From Alphaproteobacteria bacterium (GTDB taxonomy: Bacteria; Pseudomonadota; Alphaproteobacteria; Rhodobacterales; Rhodobacteraceae), in the NCBI GenBank assembly GCA_030425145.1, contig JAUHVK010000022.1, positions 17,985 to 81,984 of the forward strand: DNA of 64,000 nt. Reading direction: 5' to 3'. Positions 24,721 to 35,453 of this stretch are shown here, in pieces. The first letter of the stretch is position 1. The number at the start of each line of letters is the position of its first letter. Position numbers and translations under genes: made by a program. Below the pieces are notes generated by a model. That model did not search any database. It had not been told where the DNA came from and saw only the letters and a list, made by a program, of their open reading frames with translations.

Positions 24721-25338
24721 ATGCGAACAACAAGACAGAGATTTGTTGCGGTGTTGAGTGTTGCCGCGATGATGAGTGCAGGCGCAGTGAGCGCCGAAGT
24801 GTTGTCCACCAAAAGCCGGGTGGCGCTTTTCTCCAGCAAGACCAGAGTTTTGGATTCGCGCGCGTCGCAGCAGTACAAAAGCTCGGTTCGGCTTCAGCCG
24901 CCAAAGGTGGTGACCCCGACCAAATGGGGGGACGTCGGAGCTGACGGCCCGGTTCCGAAATACCGTGGTCGCTATTCGGGCGCGTATGCTGGCATGGCGC
25001 GTGATGCGGCCCGTAGACATGGCATACCCGAAGACCTTTTCCTGCGGCTCGTGCAGCAGGAAAGCAATTTCAACCCCAATGCCCGGTCCCACAAAGGCGC
25101 TATCGGACTGGCGCAGTTGATGCCGGACACCGCGCAGTACTTGCGCGTCAACCCGAACGATCCGGCGCAGAACCTCGACGGCGGCGCACGATACCTCAAG
25201 GAACAGTACCGCAAGTTTGGTCAATGGCCCTTGGCGCTGGCGGCTTATAATGCCGGTCCGGGTGCCGTCGAAAAACACAATGGTATCCCGCCGTTCCGCG
25301 AGACACGCAATTACGTCAAGAAAATCTGGGGTCGGTAA
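24721..25338 (+). CDS. Lytic transglycosylase (SLT domain)
   Basis: The 205-residue secreted protein has a signal peptide ([21 protein letters not shown]). The SLT domain covers about residues 95-200: the catalytic glutamate is in [15 protein letters not shown], followed by [17 protein letters not shown] and [22 protein letters not shown]. It cleaves peptidoglycan glycan strands to 1,6-anhydro products. It stands alone, and I see no secretion-system genes around it. The downstream pilin-like gene starts 238 bases later, so a link is speculative. Confidence 0.92.
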   Translation: MRTTRQRFVAVLSVAAMMSAGAVSAEVLSTKSRVALFSSKTRVLDSRASQQYKSSVRLQPPKVVTPTKWGDVGADGPVPKYRGRYSGAYAGMARDAARRHGIPEDLFLRLVQQESNFNPNARSHKGAIGLAQLMPDTAQYLRVNPNDPAQNLDGGARYLKEQYRKFGQWPLALAAYNAGPGAVEKHNGIPPFRETRNYVKKIWGR

Positions 25339-25575
25339 GCCGCTTCAATTCTGTGGCTACTGCGCAATTGCCTCTGCACCTTTAGATTGAGGCGCAACTT
25401 GGCGCTCTTTGCCATTTTTTTGTGCCTCTTGACTGTGAAACCGCTCCATTCAGGTCAAACTGATGCCCCATTCCCAACGCAGAAAAGGCAGCAACGCAAT
25501 TTTGTATCCGAGCCGTTTACCCGCTGGACCCAGGATCAGGGTCCGATGGGCAATCTTCGGAATATGGAGAGTGGT

Positions 25576-25764
25576 ATGATTGACTTCATCAAGAGCTTCC
25601 GCGACGACGAGTCTGGAGCGGTCACTGTGGATTGGGTGGTGCTCACCGCGGCTGTCGTGGGCATGTCGGTCCTGACCTATGCGGCTCTGGCGGACAACAC
25701 GGCGTCAGTCACGGACGCGACCGGTGCAACAGTTCTGACCGCTCAGGAGTTCCTGACAAACTGA
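25576..25764 (+). CDS. Flp-like pilin peptide, 62 residues
   Basis: A short protein starting MIDFIKSFRDDESGAVTVDW. A charged leader ends in glycine at residue 14 and is followed by one hydrophobic helix (AVTVDWVVLTAAVVGMSVL). This is the layout of type IVb (Flp) prepilins, but the usual glutamate at +5 and tyrosine at +6 are aspartate and tryptophan here. The frame runs back to 25387, but ATG 25576 has GGAGAG 5 bases upstream and yields a normal pilin size. No tad/cpa genes are nearby. It could be an orphan minor pilin or a membrane peptide that shares only the leader pattern. Confidence 0.7.
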   Translation: MIDFIKSFRDDESGAVTVDWVVLTAAVVGMSVLTYAALADNTASVTDATGATVLTAQEFLTN

Positions 25765-25801
25765 TGGCCGAGCGGCGGCCCGAAAGACTGCAGCGACACG
25801 G

Positions 25802-27886
25802 TTATTCGGCTGCGATCTGGATCACGGGTTCCATGCTGGCCAAATGCTGTTCGCTCAGATGGCATTTTATCTGATGGCCCCCGCCCAGCTGTCGCATGGG
25901 CGGCACGTCCTTTTCACATAGACCACCCGGCACTTGGGATTTCCAGCGGCACCGCGTCTGGAACGGGCACCCCGACGGCGGGTTCATCGCCGAGGGAATA
26001 TCCCCCTCAAGCACGATCGTCTTTTTCGTCACCCGTGTGTCCGCAATCGGCACCGCCGAAAGAAGTGCCTCGGTGTAGGGGTGATACGGTGGTGCAAAGA
26101 CCTGATCGGTCGTGCCCAACTCGACCACGTGACCAAGGTACATAACCATAACTCGATCAGATAGATAGCGGACGATGCTTAAGTCATGGCTGATGAAGAG
26201 GAGCGTCGTTTTCTGCTCTCTCTGGATCTCCATCAACAGATCGGTCACTGCCGCCTGTACCGACACATCAAGCGCCGACACAGGTTCATCCGCTACCACA
26301 ATGCGCGCGTTGCCGGCAAAGGCGCGGGCGATGCCGACGCGCTGTTTCTGCCCGCCTGAAAGCTGACGTGGCATCCGTTCTGCAAAGGCGCGGGGCAGTT
26401 TCACAAGGTCCAGTAATTGCAGCATCCGCTCGCGCCGTTCGGCATCGTTGTTGCCGACGCCGAACACTTCGAGCGCGCGAATGATCTGCCGGCCCACGGT
26501 CATTGACGGGTTGAGCGTATCGAACGGGTTCTGGAACACCATCTGCACATCCGCGACCGTCTGTGTGTCCCGTGCCTCAATAGGCGTAGATTCGATGTTG
26601 CGATTATCGAGCAGGATTTGCCCGTCCGTGGCTGTCTCCAATCCCATCAGTACCTTGGCGAAGGTCGATTTCCCGCAGCCGGATTCGCCCACGATGGCGA
26701 GTGTCTCGGATTCCCGCGCCTCAAAACTCAGGGTCTCATTGGCTTTGACCACCTTGGTGTCACCGCGTTTGCCGAAGAGCGCATTGGCCGCGACCTCGTA
26801 GTATTTCTTGAGGTTGTCCATCTTCAAAACGACGCGCCCCGGTTCGGGTTTTTCCGCCCCATGCCCGGTGTCCATCTCGGCGTGCCAGTCAATCTCCTGA
26901 AACCGCAGGCAGCGCGTTGCGTGGTGTTCGTTGCCCGGTACATCGAACATCTTGATGTCACCCGCATCGCAGCGCCCGGCCTCGAAATAATCGCAGCGCG
27001 GTCCGAAATTGCAGCCGTTCGGCCGCTCATGGGGCAGTGGGAAATTCCCCGGAATGGCGCGCAAGGGACGGGCATTCTTATCGGCACCGGGCAAGGGGAT
27101 CGAGCGGAACAGAGCCTGCGTATAGGGGTGCTGCATCTCGTCGAACACATCCTTGATCGATCCGCGTTCGACGGCTTCGCCGGAATACATCACGCAAAGC
27201 CGGTCACAGGTTTCCAGAACCAGACCAAGGTTGTGACTGATAAAGAGCATCGACGTGCCGTATTTCTGGCCCAGCTCTTTGACCAGTTGCACCACGGCGG
27301 CTTCGACCGTCACGTCGAGCGCCGTGGTGGGTTCGTCGAGGATCAGCAGGGACGGCTCCGCCATCAGCGCCATGGCGATCACGATGCGCTGTTGCTGGCC
27401 GCCGGATAGCTGGTGCGGATAGCTGTCGAGGATGCGCGCCGGGTCCGGCAGTTTCACGTCCGTGACCACCTGCAACGCGCGGTCATAAGCGTCTTTCTCG
27501 GACGCGCCGCGATGGATCATCGGCACTTCCATCAACTGCTTTCCGATCTTCATTGCCGGATTGAGTGAGGCCATCGGTTCCTGGTAGATCATCGCGATTT
27601 CCGAGCCGCGGATCTTGCGAAGTTCTTCCTGGCTCATCTCATTCAGGTCGCGGCCTTTGAACTTGATTGACCCGCCCACGATACGACCGTTCTTGCCCAG
27701 ATCCTGCATCACCCCCAGCGCCACGGTGGACTTGCCACAACCCGACTCGCCCACAAGGCCAACCGCCTCGCCCGGCATGACCCGGACCGAGAAATCCATC
27801 ACCGCCGGAATTTCCCGCAGCCGGGTGAAGAAGGAAATCGACAGGCTGTCGATCTCGAGAATGGGGCCGTCGTAGCTGTCTTTCAT
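25802..27886 (-). CDS. Fused dual ATP-binding protein of an oligopeptide-type ABC importer
   Basis: The 694-residue protein fuses OppD- and OppF-like ATPases. The first has Walker [15 protein letters not shown] near residue 45, signature LSGGQQQR and Walker [13 protein letters not shown]; the second has [14 protein letters not shown] near 400, [14 protein letters not shown] and [11 protein letters not shown]. Both end with the oligopeptide-transporter C-terminal domain; the cysteine patterns [17 protein letters not shown] and [12 protein letters not shown] are typical. The frame extends to 27973, but ATG 27886 has GGGAGA upstream. It is the last gene of a minus-strand operon after a binding protein and two permeases. 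Confidence 0.93.
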   Translation of the reverse strand: MKDSYDGPILEIDSLSISFFTRLREIPAVMDFSVRVMPGEAVGLVGESGCGKSTVALGVMQDLGKNGRIVGGSIKFKGRDLNEMSQEELRKIRGSEIAMIYQEPMASLNPAMKIGKQLMEVPMIHRGASEKDAYDRALQVVTDVKLPDPARILDSYPHQLSGGQQQRIVIAMALMAEPSLLILDEPTTALDVTVEAAVVQLVKELGQKYGTSMLFISHNLGLVLETCDRLCVMYSGEAVERGSIKDVFDEMQHPYTQALFRSIPLPGADKNARPLRAIPGNFPLPHERPNGCNFGPRCDYFEAGRCDAGDIKMFDVPGNEHHATRCLRFQEIDWHAEMDTGHGAEKPEPGRVVLKMDNLKKYYEVAANALFGKRGDTKVVKANETLSFEARESETLAIVGESGCGKSTFAKVLMGLETATDGQILLDNRNIESTPIEARDTQTVADVQMVFQNPFDTLNPSMTVGRQIIRALEVFGVGNNDAERRERMLQLLDLVKLPRAFAERMPRQLSGGQKQRVGIARAFAGNARIVVADEPVSALDVSVQAAVTDLLMEIQREQKTTLLFISHDLSIVRYLSDRVMVMYLGHVVELGTTDQVFAPPYHPYTEALLSAVPIADTRVTKKTIVLEGDIPSAMNPPSGCPFQTRCRWKSQVPGGLCEKDVPPMRQLGGGHQIKCHLSEQHLASMEPVIQIAAE

Positions 27887-27925
27887 GTCGTGTCTCCCGG
27901 TTGGGATGGCAGGGCAGGTTCCCTG

Positions 27926-27971
27926 CTTCTCTGGTTCAAAAATACTTCGGGGGCTTGGGGGCAGCGCCCCC
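27926..27971. repeat. Dispersed intergenic repeat, copy 2
   Basis: Positions 27926-27953 repeat 18002-18029 exactly, and the hairpin GGGGGCAGCGCCCCC (27957-27971) is also shared. This copy is compact, without the extra hairpin. It lies between the permease stop and the ATPase start inside the importer operon, oriented opposite to transcription. Confidence 0.8.
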
Positions 27972-27984
27972 AATCCTCACATCC

Positions 27985-29178
27985 TCAATCGCGCAACGAC
28001 TCCTCGCGCAGCCCATCGGCCAGCAAGTTCAGCCCCAGCACCATGCTCAAAAGCGCAAAGGCGGGCACCATCGCAGGATGCAGGTAAATCTGCAAAAGCC
28101 GCCGACCGTCATTGATCGTTGTGCCCCAATCCGGGCTTTCGGGTGGCAGGCCGAGGCCGAAGAAGCCCAGTGTGCCCAAAAGGATCGTCGTGTAGCCGAT
28201 GCGCAGGCAGAAATCGACGATCAGCGGCCCGCGGGCGTTTGGCAGGATCTCCCACAGCATGATGTACCATGGGCGTTCCCCACGGGTCTGGGCGGCGGCG
28301 ACGTAGTCACGCGTCTTGATGTCCATCGCCAGCCCCCGGACGATGCGGAACACCGTGGGTGAGTTGACGAAAACCACCGACACGAACACCACCAGAATGC
28401 CGCCTTGCAGGTTGAACAGATCCAGCGCATCCGGCAGCACCGTGATTGCCGTGCCGGGTTGCGAGATCAGCGACAGGTAGAGCCAACCCATCACACCAAG
28501 CACCCCGATCAGTAGCGGCGTGCGCACCGCCGGTTGCGTGCGATAGCGCGAATTGAGCAGCACGGCGACGAAGACGAGCGGGAAGATGAACAGCACCATC
28601 GCCATGTAATTGGGGATGCCTGTGTCCACGATTTCAGGTGTGACCAGCAGGTAGAACAGCAGGATCACCGGGAAGGCGAGGATGAGGTTGGCCAGAAAGC
28701 TGAGCAAAGTGTCAAGCTTGCCGCCGTAATACCCTGCAGGCAGACCGAGTGTGATGCCGACCATGAAGGCAAAGAGCGTTGCCAGAGGCGCGATCTGCAC
28801 CACCACCCACGCGCCTTTGACCATGCGGCTGAACACGTCGCGGGCGAGGTTGTCACCCCCGAAGAGGTAGTAGGGGTACTGGCCGTCTTCGGCTCCCATG
28901 ATCGGCGTGCCGGGGGGCTTGTTCTTCATGCTGGAGACCTGCGCCAGCGGGTCATGCGTGATGATCAGATCGAAGGCACCGAAGATGCCGGTGAAGACCC
29001 AGAACATGACCAGTCCAAAGCCCACCATGCCAATGGTGCTGTCGAATAGCTTGCCATAAAGCCCCAGCCGCCTCTTGTAGACGATGGACAGGGTGAAGAG
29101 TACAACCAGCGCGATCCAGACAGGCATGAACTGCATGAAGATGCGGGTGAGGATGTCAAACCAACCGAGCGGTTCCAT
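27985..29178 (-). CDS. ABC importer permease, DppC-like
   Basis: The 397-residue membrane protein is longer than the usual DppC (about 300). The extra length is an N-terminal pair of helices (about residues 15-75) and a hydrophobic insertion near 205-255. The inner-membrane coupling segment DYVAAAQTRGERPWYIMLWEILPNARGPL lies near residue 305, as expected for the EAA loop. The segment GGDNLARDVFSRMVKGAW near 105 is a family hallmark (GTDxxGRDVxSR). It lies between the other permease and the ATPase gene in the operon. Confidence 0.9.
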   Translation of the reverse strand: MEPLGWFDILTRIFMQFMPVWIALVVLFTLSIVYKRRLGLYGKLFDSTIGMVGFGLVMFWVFTGIFGAFDLIITHDPLAQVSSMKNKPPGTPIMGAEDGQYPYYLFGGDNLARDVFSRMVKGAWVVVQIAPLATLFAFMVGITLGLPAGYYGGKLDTLLSFLANLILAFPVILLFYLLVTPEIVDTGIPNYMAMVLFIFPLVFVAVLLNSRYRTQPAVRTPLLIGVLGVMGWLYLSLISQPGTAITVLPDALDLFNLQGGILVVFVSVVFVNSPTVFRIVRGLAMDIKTRDYVAAAQTRGERPWYIMLWEILPNARGPLIVDFCLRIGYTTILLGTLGFFGLGLPPESPDWGTTINDGRRLLQIYLHPAMVPAFALLSMVLGLNLLADGLREESLRD

Positions 29179-29195
29179 AAGTGTCTTCCTTCCGC

Positions 29196-30251
29196 TCAGG
29201 ACACGCTGATGCGTGGGTTGAGGTACACGTAGCCGATGTCTGATATGAGCTGCGTTATCAGCACCACGAAAACGGACACGACCGACACGCCCAGCAGCAG
29301 TTCAATGTCGTTGTTGCCGGCGGCCTGCACCAGCGTCCAACCGAAGCCCTTGTAGTTGAACAGGGTCTCGACGATCACCACGCCGTTCAGCAGCCACGGG
29401 AATTGCAGCATGATCACCGTGAAAGGCGCGATCAGCGCGTTGCGAAGCGCGTGTTTCATCACGATGTTCGGAAAGCTGACGCCCTTCAGGCGGGCGGTTC
29501 GGATGTATTGCGCGGTCATAACCTCAGCCATGGAGGCTCGGGTCATGCGGGCGATATATCCCATGCCGTAAAGCGCGATGGTCATCACCGGGAGGGTGAA
29601 ATTCTCAAACGTGGCATCCTCCATTGCGCTGGTGGCGGACCCGTTGAACCAGCGCAGGCCGAAGGCCGTGGAGGCAAATACGGCGATGAACACAACGCCC
29701 GACACGTATTCCGGTGTCGCCGTTGTGATAATCGACACGGTGGACAGGGTGCGGTCGGTCCGGCTTCCTTCGCGCATTCCGGCCAGAACGCCGATGATCA
29801 GCGCGCCGGGCACCATGACCATCATCACCCAGAACATCAGCTTGCCGGTCAGGCCAAGCCGTGTGGCGATGATCGAGCCGACGCCGTCCTGAAAGACGGT
29901 TGAGTAGCCCCAATCGCCTTGCAGAACGCCGCAGAAGCTCCGGGCGTTTTCGGGCGGAACACCGTTTTCAAGCACACCATTGCAGCGCGACCGCGTTGTG
30001 CCGTCCCGGCCTTCGATCACCCAACCGGGCGCGACGCCAAGCCATTGCGCGTATTTGAGGGGCAGGGGTTGGGCATAGCCGCGATCCTGAAGAAAGCTTG
30101 CCACCTGTTCGTCCGTCATCCGGACGTTGCCCTGGTTCTTGGCCAGCTTTTCGAGGTTCGGGGCGAGATTGGTGAGCCAGAAAACGATAAACGTCAAACA
30201 AAGTGCTGTCAGAAGCATCGTTCCGATGCGTCGGAGCAGAAAAAAAGCCAT
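29196..30251 (-). CDS. ABC importer permease, DppB-like
   Basis: The 351-residue permease starts FLLRRIGTMLLTALCLTFIVFWLTNLAP, the typical DppB first helix. Its periplasmic loop (about residues 40-125) is enlarged and contains two cysteines (SRCNGV, SFCGVL). The EAA coupling region is RTARLKGVSFPNIVMKHALRNAL near 240, and it ends VYLNPRISVS like DppB. It is 17 bases upstream of the DppC-like gene and 107 bases downstream of the binding protein gene. Confidence 0.92.
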   Translation of the reverse strand: MAFFLLRRIGTMLLTALCLTFIVFWLTNLAPNLEKLAKNQGNVRMTDEQVASFLQDRGYAQPLPLKYAQWLGVAPGWVIEGRDGTTRSRCNGVLENGVPPENARSFCGVLQGDWGYSTVFQDGVGSIIATRLGLTGKLMFWVMMVMVPGALIIGVLAGMREGSRTDRTLSTVSIITTATPEYVSGVVFIAVFASTAFGLRWFNGSATSAMEDATFENFTLPVMTIALYGMGYIARMTRASMAEVMTAQYIRTARLKGVSFPNIVMKHALRNALIAPFTVIMLQFPWLLNGVVIVETLFNYKGFGWTLVQAAGNNDIELLLGVSVVSVFVVLITQLISDIGYVYLNPRISVS

Positions 30252-30358
30252 GTCGGGTGGGTCCCCCTCGTCGTGTCTGCGGGAAAAATTGCAGAGCGTG
30301 GAGTCTCAGTAGCGATCTGCCCCCCTGCGATGCAGGGGAGCAGAGCCAGACTTGGGGA

Positions 30359-32014
30359 TCAGGCCGCGAACCCGAACTTGTAGAGATGGAACTCGTGCGA
30401 TGGGTGCTTTTCTGCGTTCACCACGTTGCCGTTGTGGTGGTTGTAGAGTGACCGCCAGAACGGCTGGATCATCACACCATCGTCACGCAGCGTCTGTTCG
30501 ATCTTGGCCATGACCTCGCGACGCTTGTCGGCATCGGCAATGGACAGAGCGTCAGCCATCAGCGCGTCGAACTCGGGGTTGGGGTAGCCGCTTTCGTTCC
30601 AAGCTTCGCCCGAGCGATAGGCCAGCGACAGAACCTGCACGTCGAGCGGACGGTGGTTCCAGGTGGTCGCGCTGAACGGGAACTTGGTCCAGTCGTTCCA
30701 GAAGGTCGAACCGGGAAGAACCGTGTGCTTGATGTTCACACCCGCGTCCGCGATCTGCGCCCGCACGGATGCGCCCGTGTTGCGCTCCCAATCGTCGTCC
30801 AGCGTGATCAGCTCGTGCTCGTAATCGGCGAAATCGGTGCCGTCGAGCATCGCTTTCCCTGCTGCCGGGTCGAACGGAGCCGGTCCGATATCGGCATAGG
30901 CCGGGTGGATCGGGCAGACATGGTGGTTCTCGGCCACCGAACCGCGGCCATTGTAACCCAGTTCAAGGCAGACAGCGTTGTCGACCATCATCGCCAGCGC
31001 CACGCGAACGTTGCGGTCTGCGTAGGGCACGCGGCCGTCAACTTCGGTCTGCTGGTTGAAACGGTGGACGAGCGTGGCCGCTGTTACGGTTTCGGTTTTG
31101 GACCAGCCGATGGCGTCCAGAATGTCGATGAAATCGCCTACCGATTCATAGAGTAGATCGACTTCACCCGATTCTGCCGCCGCCAGCCAAGAGGCCGGGT
31201 CTGTGCCGTAGTCGATGAATTCGATCCGGTCGAGGTAAGGTCCACCGAGGACTTCAGTTCCCCACCATGTGTGGTCAGTGGCGCGTTCGATGACGGCTTT
31301 CACACCCACTTCAAGGGAAACGGGGCGGAACGGACCAGTGCCGATGCCGTGCGCGTAGACGTCGCCGCCATCATAGCTCGCATGGACGATGGCGGACGGG
31401 TAATCCGACATGTTGGCGATGATGGCGATATCCGGTGCCGACAGGTTCAGTTTCACGGTCAGGTCGTCCACCACTTCGATGGCCCCGTCACGCGCCTGTC
31501 CGGAGTTGGAGTCGATCAGGCCACCCATACGGGCCGACATGGAGTTGCCTTCCATCGCGGAATCGCACCAGCCAGCGATGTTGCGCGCCACGTCTTCAGC
31601 CGTGAAGGCGTCACCATTGTTCCATGTCACACCGGGGCGAACCTTCAGTGTGTAGGTCTTTGCATCGTCGCTGACTTCCCAGCTTTCGAGCAGCATGCCG
31701 CGGAACGTGCCGTCATTCTGATACTCGACGAGGTATTCGAGGAAACCGCGCGATTGGTTGCCGATTTCCGACCAGTCATAGGCGCGCGGATCCTTCATCG
31801 CCTTGACCAGCGTTTGGATGCGCAGAGTGCCGCCCTGCTGAATGTTTGCCTGTGCCTGTGCCGGCTGGGATAGACCGATCAGACCATAGGCCGCTGCGGC
31901 GGTTACGCCCATGCTTGTAGCGCGCGACAGGAATTCTCGCCGATCCATCAACCCGGCTTTGTATTCGTCAGCGTAAAGTTCGGCTGCGGGATGCAGTTTT
32001 TTCGTGTGCGTCAT
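30359..32014 (-). CDS. Periplasmic substrate-binding protein of the oligopeptide-type importer
   Basis: The 551-residue protein is a family 5 solute-binding protein. The N-terminus has a twin-arginine signal ([22 protein letters not shown]), with cleavage after QPAQAQA. The family core is visible in [39 protein letters not shown] near residue 110. As first gene of the operon it determines specificity, but the ligand (peptide, opine, other) is not decidable from sequence. A good ribosome-binding site (AGGGAGAA) precedes the start, followed upstream by a 217-base gap with the promoter. The Tat signal suggests folding before export. Confidence 0.92.
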   Translation of the reverse strand: MTHTKKLHPAAELYADEYKAGLMDRREFLSRATSMGVTAAAAYGLIGLSQPAQAQANIQQGGTLRIQTLVKAMKDPRAYDWSEIGNQSRGFLEYLVEYQNDGTFRGMLLESWEVSDDAKTYTLKVRPGVTWNNGDAFTAEDVARNIAGWCDSAMEGNSMSARMGGLIDSNSGQARDGAIEVVDDLTVKLNLSAPDIAIIANMSDYPSAIVHASYDGGDVYAHGIGTGPFRPVSLEVGVKAVIERATDHTWWGTEVLGGPYLDRIEFIDYGTDPASWLAAAESGEVDLLYESVGDFIDILDAIGWSKTETVTAATLVHRFNQQTEVDGRVPYADRNVRVALAMMVDNAVCLELGYNGRGSVAENHHVCPIHPAYADIGPAPFDPAAGKAMLDGTDFADYEHELITLDDDWERNTGASVRAQIADAGVNIKHTVLPGSTFWNDWTKFPFSATTWNHRPLDVQVLSLAYRSGEAWNESGYPNPEFDALMADALSIADADKRREVMAKIEQTLRDDGVMIQPFWRSLYNHHNGNVVNAEKHPSHEFHLYKFGFAA

Positions 32015-32231
32015 CTGATTCTCCCTGTGACACGTTTGTTTTTTAGCGCCTTCGCAGTTGGCACAGTCCTTCGGGGACCGGTTTTGGCCCTCATTCCTTT
32101 CTCACATAGCGCCTGAACGAAGTGGCGCCGTCAATTGCCAGACTAGACCTTTTGAGGTCTGATTGCGACACTCGGTTTGCCTTTCAGCGACATCTCTCGG
32201 TGAGAGTGGGGCGCGGACTTTGGGGTGACGC

Positions 32232-33128
32232 TCAAAGTTCCCTTGCGTCAACCCGATGCCAGTCCCGCATTCGTGCGCGGAACCATGTGCGCTGCCGCTT
32301 GGCGAATTGGCGTGTGAGGATCGTCGATCTGTCGCGCGCGTCCTCAAGGCTCATCTTACCGTCAAGAAACGCCATCAATTCTGCCGCTCCAATTGCCTTG
32401 GCTGAGGGCAGGGTCGGTGACCATGTCGGTCGGTTCGCGCGCGCCTCGTCAAGGGCACCTGTCGCGAGCATCTGGTCGAACCGGCGTTCGATCCGTGGCG
32501 TCAGCCAATCCTTGTCTGCATTCACCACAAACGCCGTTACCTCCGACAGAGGCAGACGGGCGGGGGCCGTTTCATCTTGCCATGCGGCAAGACCTTTGCC
32601 GGTGCTGGTCAGCACTTCCCAAGCCCGTTGCACACGCATTGGGTTGGCCGTGTCGATCCGGTTGCGGGTTTCAGCGTCCAACTCCGCCACCAAGGTTTCG
32701 TGTCCCTCGGTTTCGATCCGCTGCATCGCTGTGGTGCGAATGTCATCTGGTGTGGCCGGTATCTGTGCCAGCCCTTCCGTGAGTGCAGTGAAGTACAGCC
32801 CGGTTCCGCCTACGATGATCGGGCGGGCGCTGCCATTCAGGAGAGGTTCCAGATCGCGAAGCCAGTCTCCGACTGAATAGGGCTGGTCACCCGGAACATG
32901 TCCATAAAGCGCATGTGGTGCGCGGGATTCGTCTTCGATCGAAGGTCGTGCCGTGAGAATACGCCAGTCCGAATAGACCTGGATCGCGTCGGCATTGACG
33001 ATGACACCACCTTGGGTTTCCGCAATGCGCAGGGCAAGTTCGGATTTTCCGCTGGCGGTTGGTCCGGCGATCAGCACCGGTCTGTCCGGATCCGTCTCTG
33101 CGATCCGGTCTGACACGCCTTTGTTCAC
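32232..33128 (-). CDS. miaA: tRNA dimethylallyltransferase
   Basis: The 298-residue enzyme adds a dimethylallyl group to A37 of tRNAs reading UNN codons. It has the P-loop [15 protein letters not shown] near residue 20, the [19 protein letters not shown] motif, [18 protein letters not shown], and [16 protein letters not shown]. The frame extends far upstream over pyrH without a start that fits the family. GTG 33128 with GGAAAGG 8 bases before it is the best start; GTG 33116 is an alternative. It is divergent from pyrH. The tRNA-Leu(CAA) in this window is one of its likely substrates. Confidence 0.94.
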   Translation of the reverse strand: MNKGVSDRIAETDPDRPVLIAGPTASGKSELALRIAETQGGVIVNADAIQVYSDWRILTARPSIEDESRAPHALYGHVPGDQPYSVGDWLRDLEPLLNGSARPIIVGGTGLYFTALTEGLAQIPATPDDIRTTAMQRIETEGHETLVAELDAETRNRIDTANPMRVQRAWEVLTSTGKGLAAWQDETAPARLPLSEVTAFVVNADKDWLTPRIERRFDQMLATGALDEARANRPTWSPTLPSAKAIGAAELMAFLDGKMSLEDARDRSTILTRQFAKRQRTWFRARMRDWHRVDAREL

Positions 33129-33257
33129 TGATGTTGCCTTTCCGAAAATCTCTGCCCTGCGGCCTGTGCGCCGGGGTGGGCGACTTCGCCTTGCCCCTAA
33201 GCCGGTTTTCCGACAGTTTGCACGCAACTTTAGACTCTCGTTGAAACGGAGCGCAAC

Positions 33258-34022
33258 ATGGCGGACACCCAGACACCTCATCCGAAATACAAACGTGTGA
33301 TGCTCAAGATTTCGGGCGAAGCCTTGATGGGGGATCAGGGGTTTGGTTTGCATCCGCCCACCGTTCAGCGCATCGCTCAGGAGGTCAAATCCGTCCACGA
33401 TCTGGGCGTCGAGATTTGCATGGTGATCGGCGGCGGCAACGTGTTCCGGGGCTTGCAGGGCAGTGCGCAGGGTATGGAGCGCACGACAGCCGATTACATG
33501 GGGATGCTGGCCACGGTGATGAACGCGTTGGCCATGCAGTCTGCTTTGGAAGAGCTGGGCGTGTTCACTCGCGTCATTTCGGCCATCCGCATGGACGAGG
33601 TGGCAGAACCCTATATCCGCCGTCGCGCGGTGCGGCACCTCGAGAAAAAGCGGGTCTGTGTTTTCGCGGGCGGCACTGGCAACCCATATTTCACCACCGA
33701 TACCGCCGCAGCGCTGCGCGCAAACGAGATGAACTGTGAAGCGATCCTGATGGGCAAGAACGGGGTCGACGGGATCTACAACAAGGATCCGCGCACTCAT
33801 GACGATGCCGAGCGGTACGAAAAGGTGACCTATGATGAGGTTCTGCAAAAGAACCTCAAGGTGATGGACGCCTCGGCCATCGCACTGGCGCGGGATAACA
33901 GTCTGCCCATCATCGTCTTTTCGCTGGATGAGCCGGGTGGATTCCGCGGTATTCTTGCTGGCGACGGTACTTACACTACGGTACATGGCGGTTCCAAAAA
34001 GGGGACCGGCGAGGCGGCCTGA
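33258..34022 (+). CDS. pyrH: Uridylate kinase
   Basis: The 254-residue UMP kinase (amino acid kinase fold) has [19 protein letters not shown] near residue 14, the glycine-rich [11 protein letters not shown] near 55, [20 protein letters not shown] near 140 and [13 protein letters not shown] near 170. It phosphorylates UMP to UDP. It opens the conserved pyrH-frr-uppS-cdsA-dxr-rseP series. The start ATG is preceded by GGAGCG. A 115-base gap to frr contains a small hairpin (GCGTCGTAAGACGC, near 34060). Confidence 0.97.
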   Translation: MADTQTPHPKYKRVMLKISGEALMGDQGFGLHPPTVQRIAQEVKSVHDLGVEICMVIGGGNVFRGLQGSAQGMERTTADYMGMLATVMNALAMQSALEELGVFTRVISAIRMDEVAEPYIRRRAVRHLEKKRVCVFAGGTGNPYFTTDTAAALRANEMNCEAILMGKNGVDGIYNKDPRTHDDAERYEKVTYDEVLQKNLKVMDASAIALARDNSLPIIVFSLDEPGGFRGILAGDGTYTTVHGGSKKGTGEAA

Positions 34023-34137
34023 CCGAACCGTCACAATGCGCCGGCCGATTCATCTTGAGCGTCGTAAGACGCTATACTTTCAGGCACGTGTCGCTTAGAA
34101 CGCAGAATAAAGCAGAAAAACCGCTCTTGAGGGGCTT

Positions 34138-34701
34138 ATGGCAGACGATTTCATTCTCGATACCGATGATCTGACGCGCCGCATGGATGGCGCGATGGCG
34201 AACCTGCGCACGGAGTTCGCTTCCCTTCGCACAGGTCGCGCCAGCGCGTCCATGTTGGAACCGGTGATGGTCGATGCCTATGGCAGCATGACCCCCATCA
34301 ATCAGGTTGGCACCGTGAACGTGCCGGAACCTCGGATGGTCACGATCAACGTCTGGGACAAAGGGCTGGTTGGCAAGGTCGAGAAGGCGATCCGTGAAAG
34401 CGGTCTGGGCATCAACCCGCAGCTGAACGGCACGATCATCATGTTGCCGATCCCCGAACTTAACGAGGAACGTCGCCGCGAACTTGGCAAGGTTGCCGGG
34501 CAATATGCCGAACATGCGCGCGTTTCGGTTCGCAACATCCGCCGCGATGGCATGGACCAGATCAAGAAAGCCAAGGCGGATGGCCTTTCCGAGGATGACC
34601 AGAAATTCTGGGAAGCGGAAGTGCAGGAACTGACCGACGCCTATATCAAAAAGGTCGACGTCGCTTTGGAGACAAAGCAGGAAGAGATCATGCAGGTCTG
34701 A
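34138..34701 (+). CDS. frr: Ribosome recycling factor
   Basis: The 187-residue protein has the family pattern: [23 protein letters not shown] near residue 15, [29 protein letters not shown] near 80, and [33 protein letters not shown] near 110. It disassembles post-termination ribosomes with EF-G. Length is normal, and it lies in its usual place after pyrH and before uppS. Confidence 0.97.
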   Translation: MADDFILDTDDLTRRMDGAMANLRTEFASLRTGRASASMLEPVMVDAYGSMTPINQVGTVNVPEPRMVTINVWDKGLVGKVEKAIRESGLGINPQLNGTIIMLPIPELNEERRRELGKVAGQYAEHARVSVRNIRRDGMDQIKKAKADGLSEDDQKFWEAEVQELTDAYIKKVDVALETKQEEIMQV

Positions 34702-34727
34702 GGACCAAGCAAAAGGACCCCAGCCTG

Positions 34728-35453
34728 ATGGCAGAGCCCAGAGCAAAAGATGACGGCCCACGGCACGTGGCGATCATTATGGACGGCAACGGTCGCTGGG
34801 CCACCCAGCGCGGCCGTCCTCGGCTGTTCGGGCACCAGGCAGGCGCGCGCCGCGTGCGCGAGATTGTTGAGGTCTGCCCGGACCTAGGTGTGGATTACCT
34901 CACCGTTTTTGCGTTCTCGACCGAGAACTGGAAGCGGACGCAATCCGAAGTCGCCGGGCTGATGAACCTCTTCAAGCGGTACATCACCCGCGAGGCCAAG
35001 GCGCTCAAGGCAAACGATATCTGTGTCCGTTTTATTGGCGACCGCGTGCGGCTCGACAAAAAGCTTGTCGCCATGATGGACGCGCTTGAGGCGCTGACTG
35101 CGAATTGCCAGTCCGTCAATCTGACCATCGCGATCAATTACGGTGGGCGCGATGAAGTGGCTCGCGCAACCAAGCGTCTGGCGCGCGATGTCGCTGACGG
35201 GCGGCTTAATCCTGATGATGTGGATGAAGAAACGCTGCCAAAGTATTTGGATACTTGTGTTTTGCCGGATCCGGACCTTGTGATCCGCACCAGTGGCGAA
35301 GCGCGGATTTCCAACTTCCTGCTGTGGCAATCTGCATATTCGGAATACGAATTCATCGACACGCTCTGGCCAGACTTCACAGCCGAAGAATTCCGATCTG
35401 TTGTCGGTGGCTTTGGAACCCGTGAACGCCGTTTCGGCGCTGTGGTGGCATGA
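34728..35453 (+). CDS. uppS: Undecaprenyl diphosphate synthase
   Basis: The 241-residue cis-prenyltransferase has HVAIIMDGNGRWATQRG near residue 10 with the catalytic aspartate, HQAGARRVREIVE, TVFAFSTENWKR near 65, and the C-terminal RTSGEARISNFLLWQSAYSEYEF motif. It makes the C55 lipid carrier for peptidoglycan and other envelope glycans. It overlaps cdsA by 4 bases. Confidence 0.96.
   Translation: MAEPRAKDDGPRHVAIIMDGNGRWATQRGRPRLFGHQAGARRVREIVEVCPDLGVDYLTVFAFSTENWKRTQSEVAGLMNLFKRYITREAKALKANDICVRFIGDRVRLDKKLVAMMDALEALTANCQSVNLTIAINYGGRDEVARATKRLARDVADGRLNPDDVDEETLPKYLDTCVLPDPDLVIRTSGEARISNFLLWQSAYSEYEFIDTLWPDFTAEEFRSVVGGFGTRERRFGAVVA

Noticed and set aside
33129..34034. N-terminal extension of MiaA to 600 residues
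   Set aside because: The extension lies antisense to pyrH and has no MiaA-like sequence; the GTG at 33128 with a ribosome-binding site fits the family.
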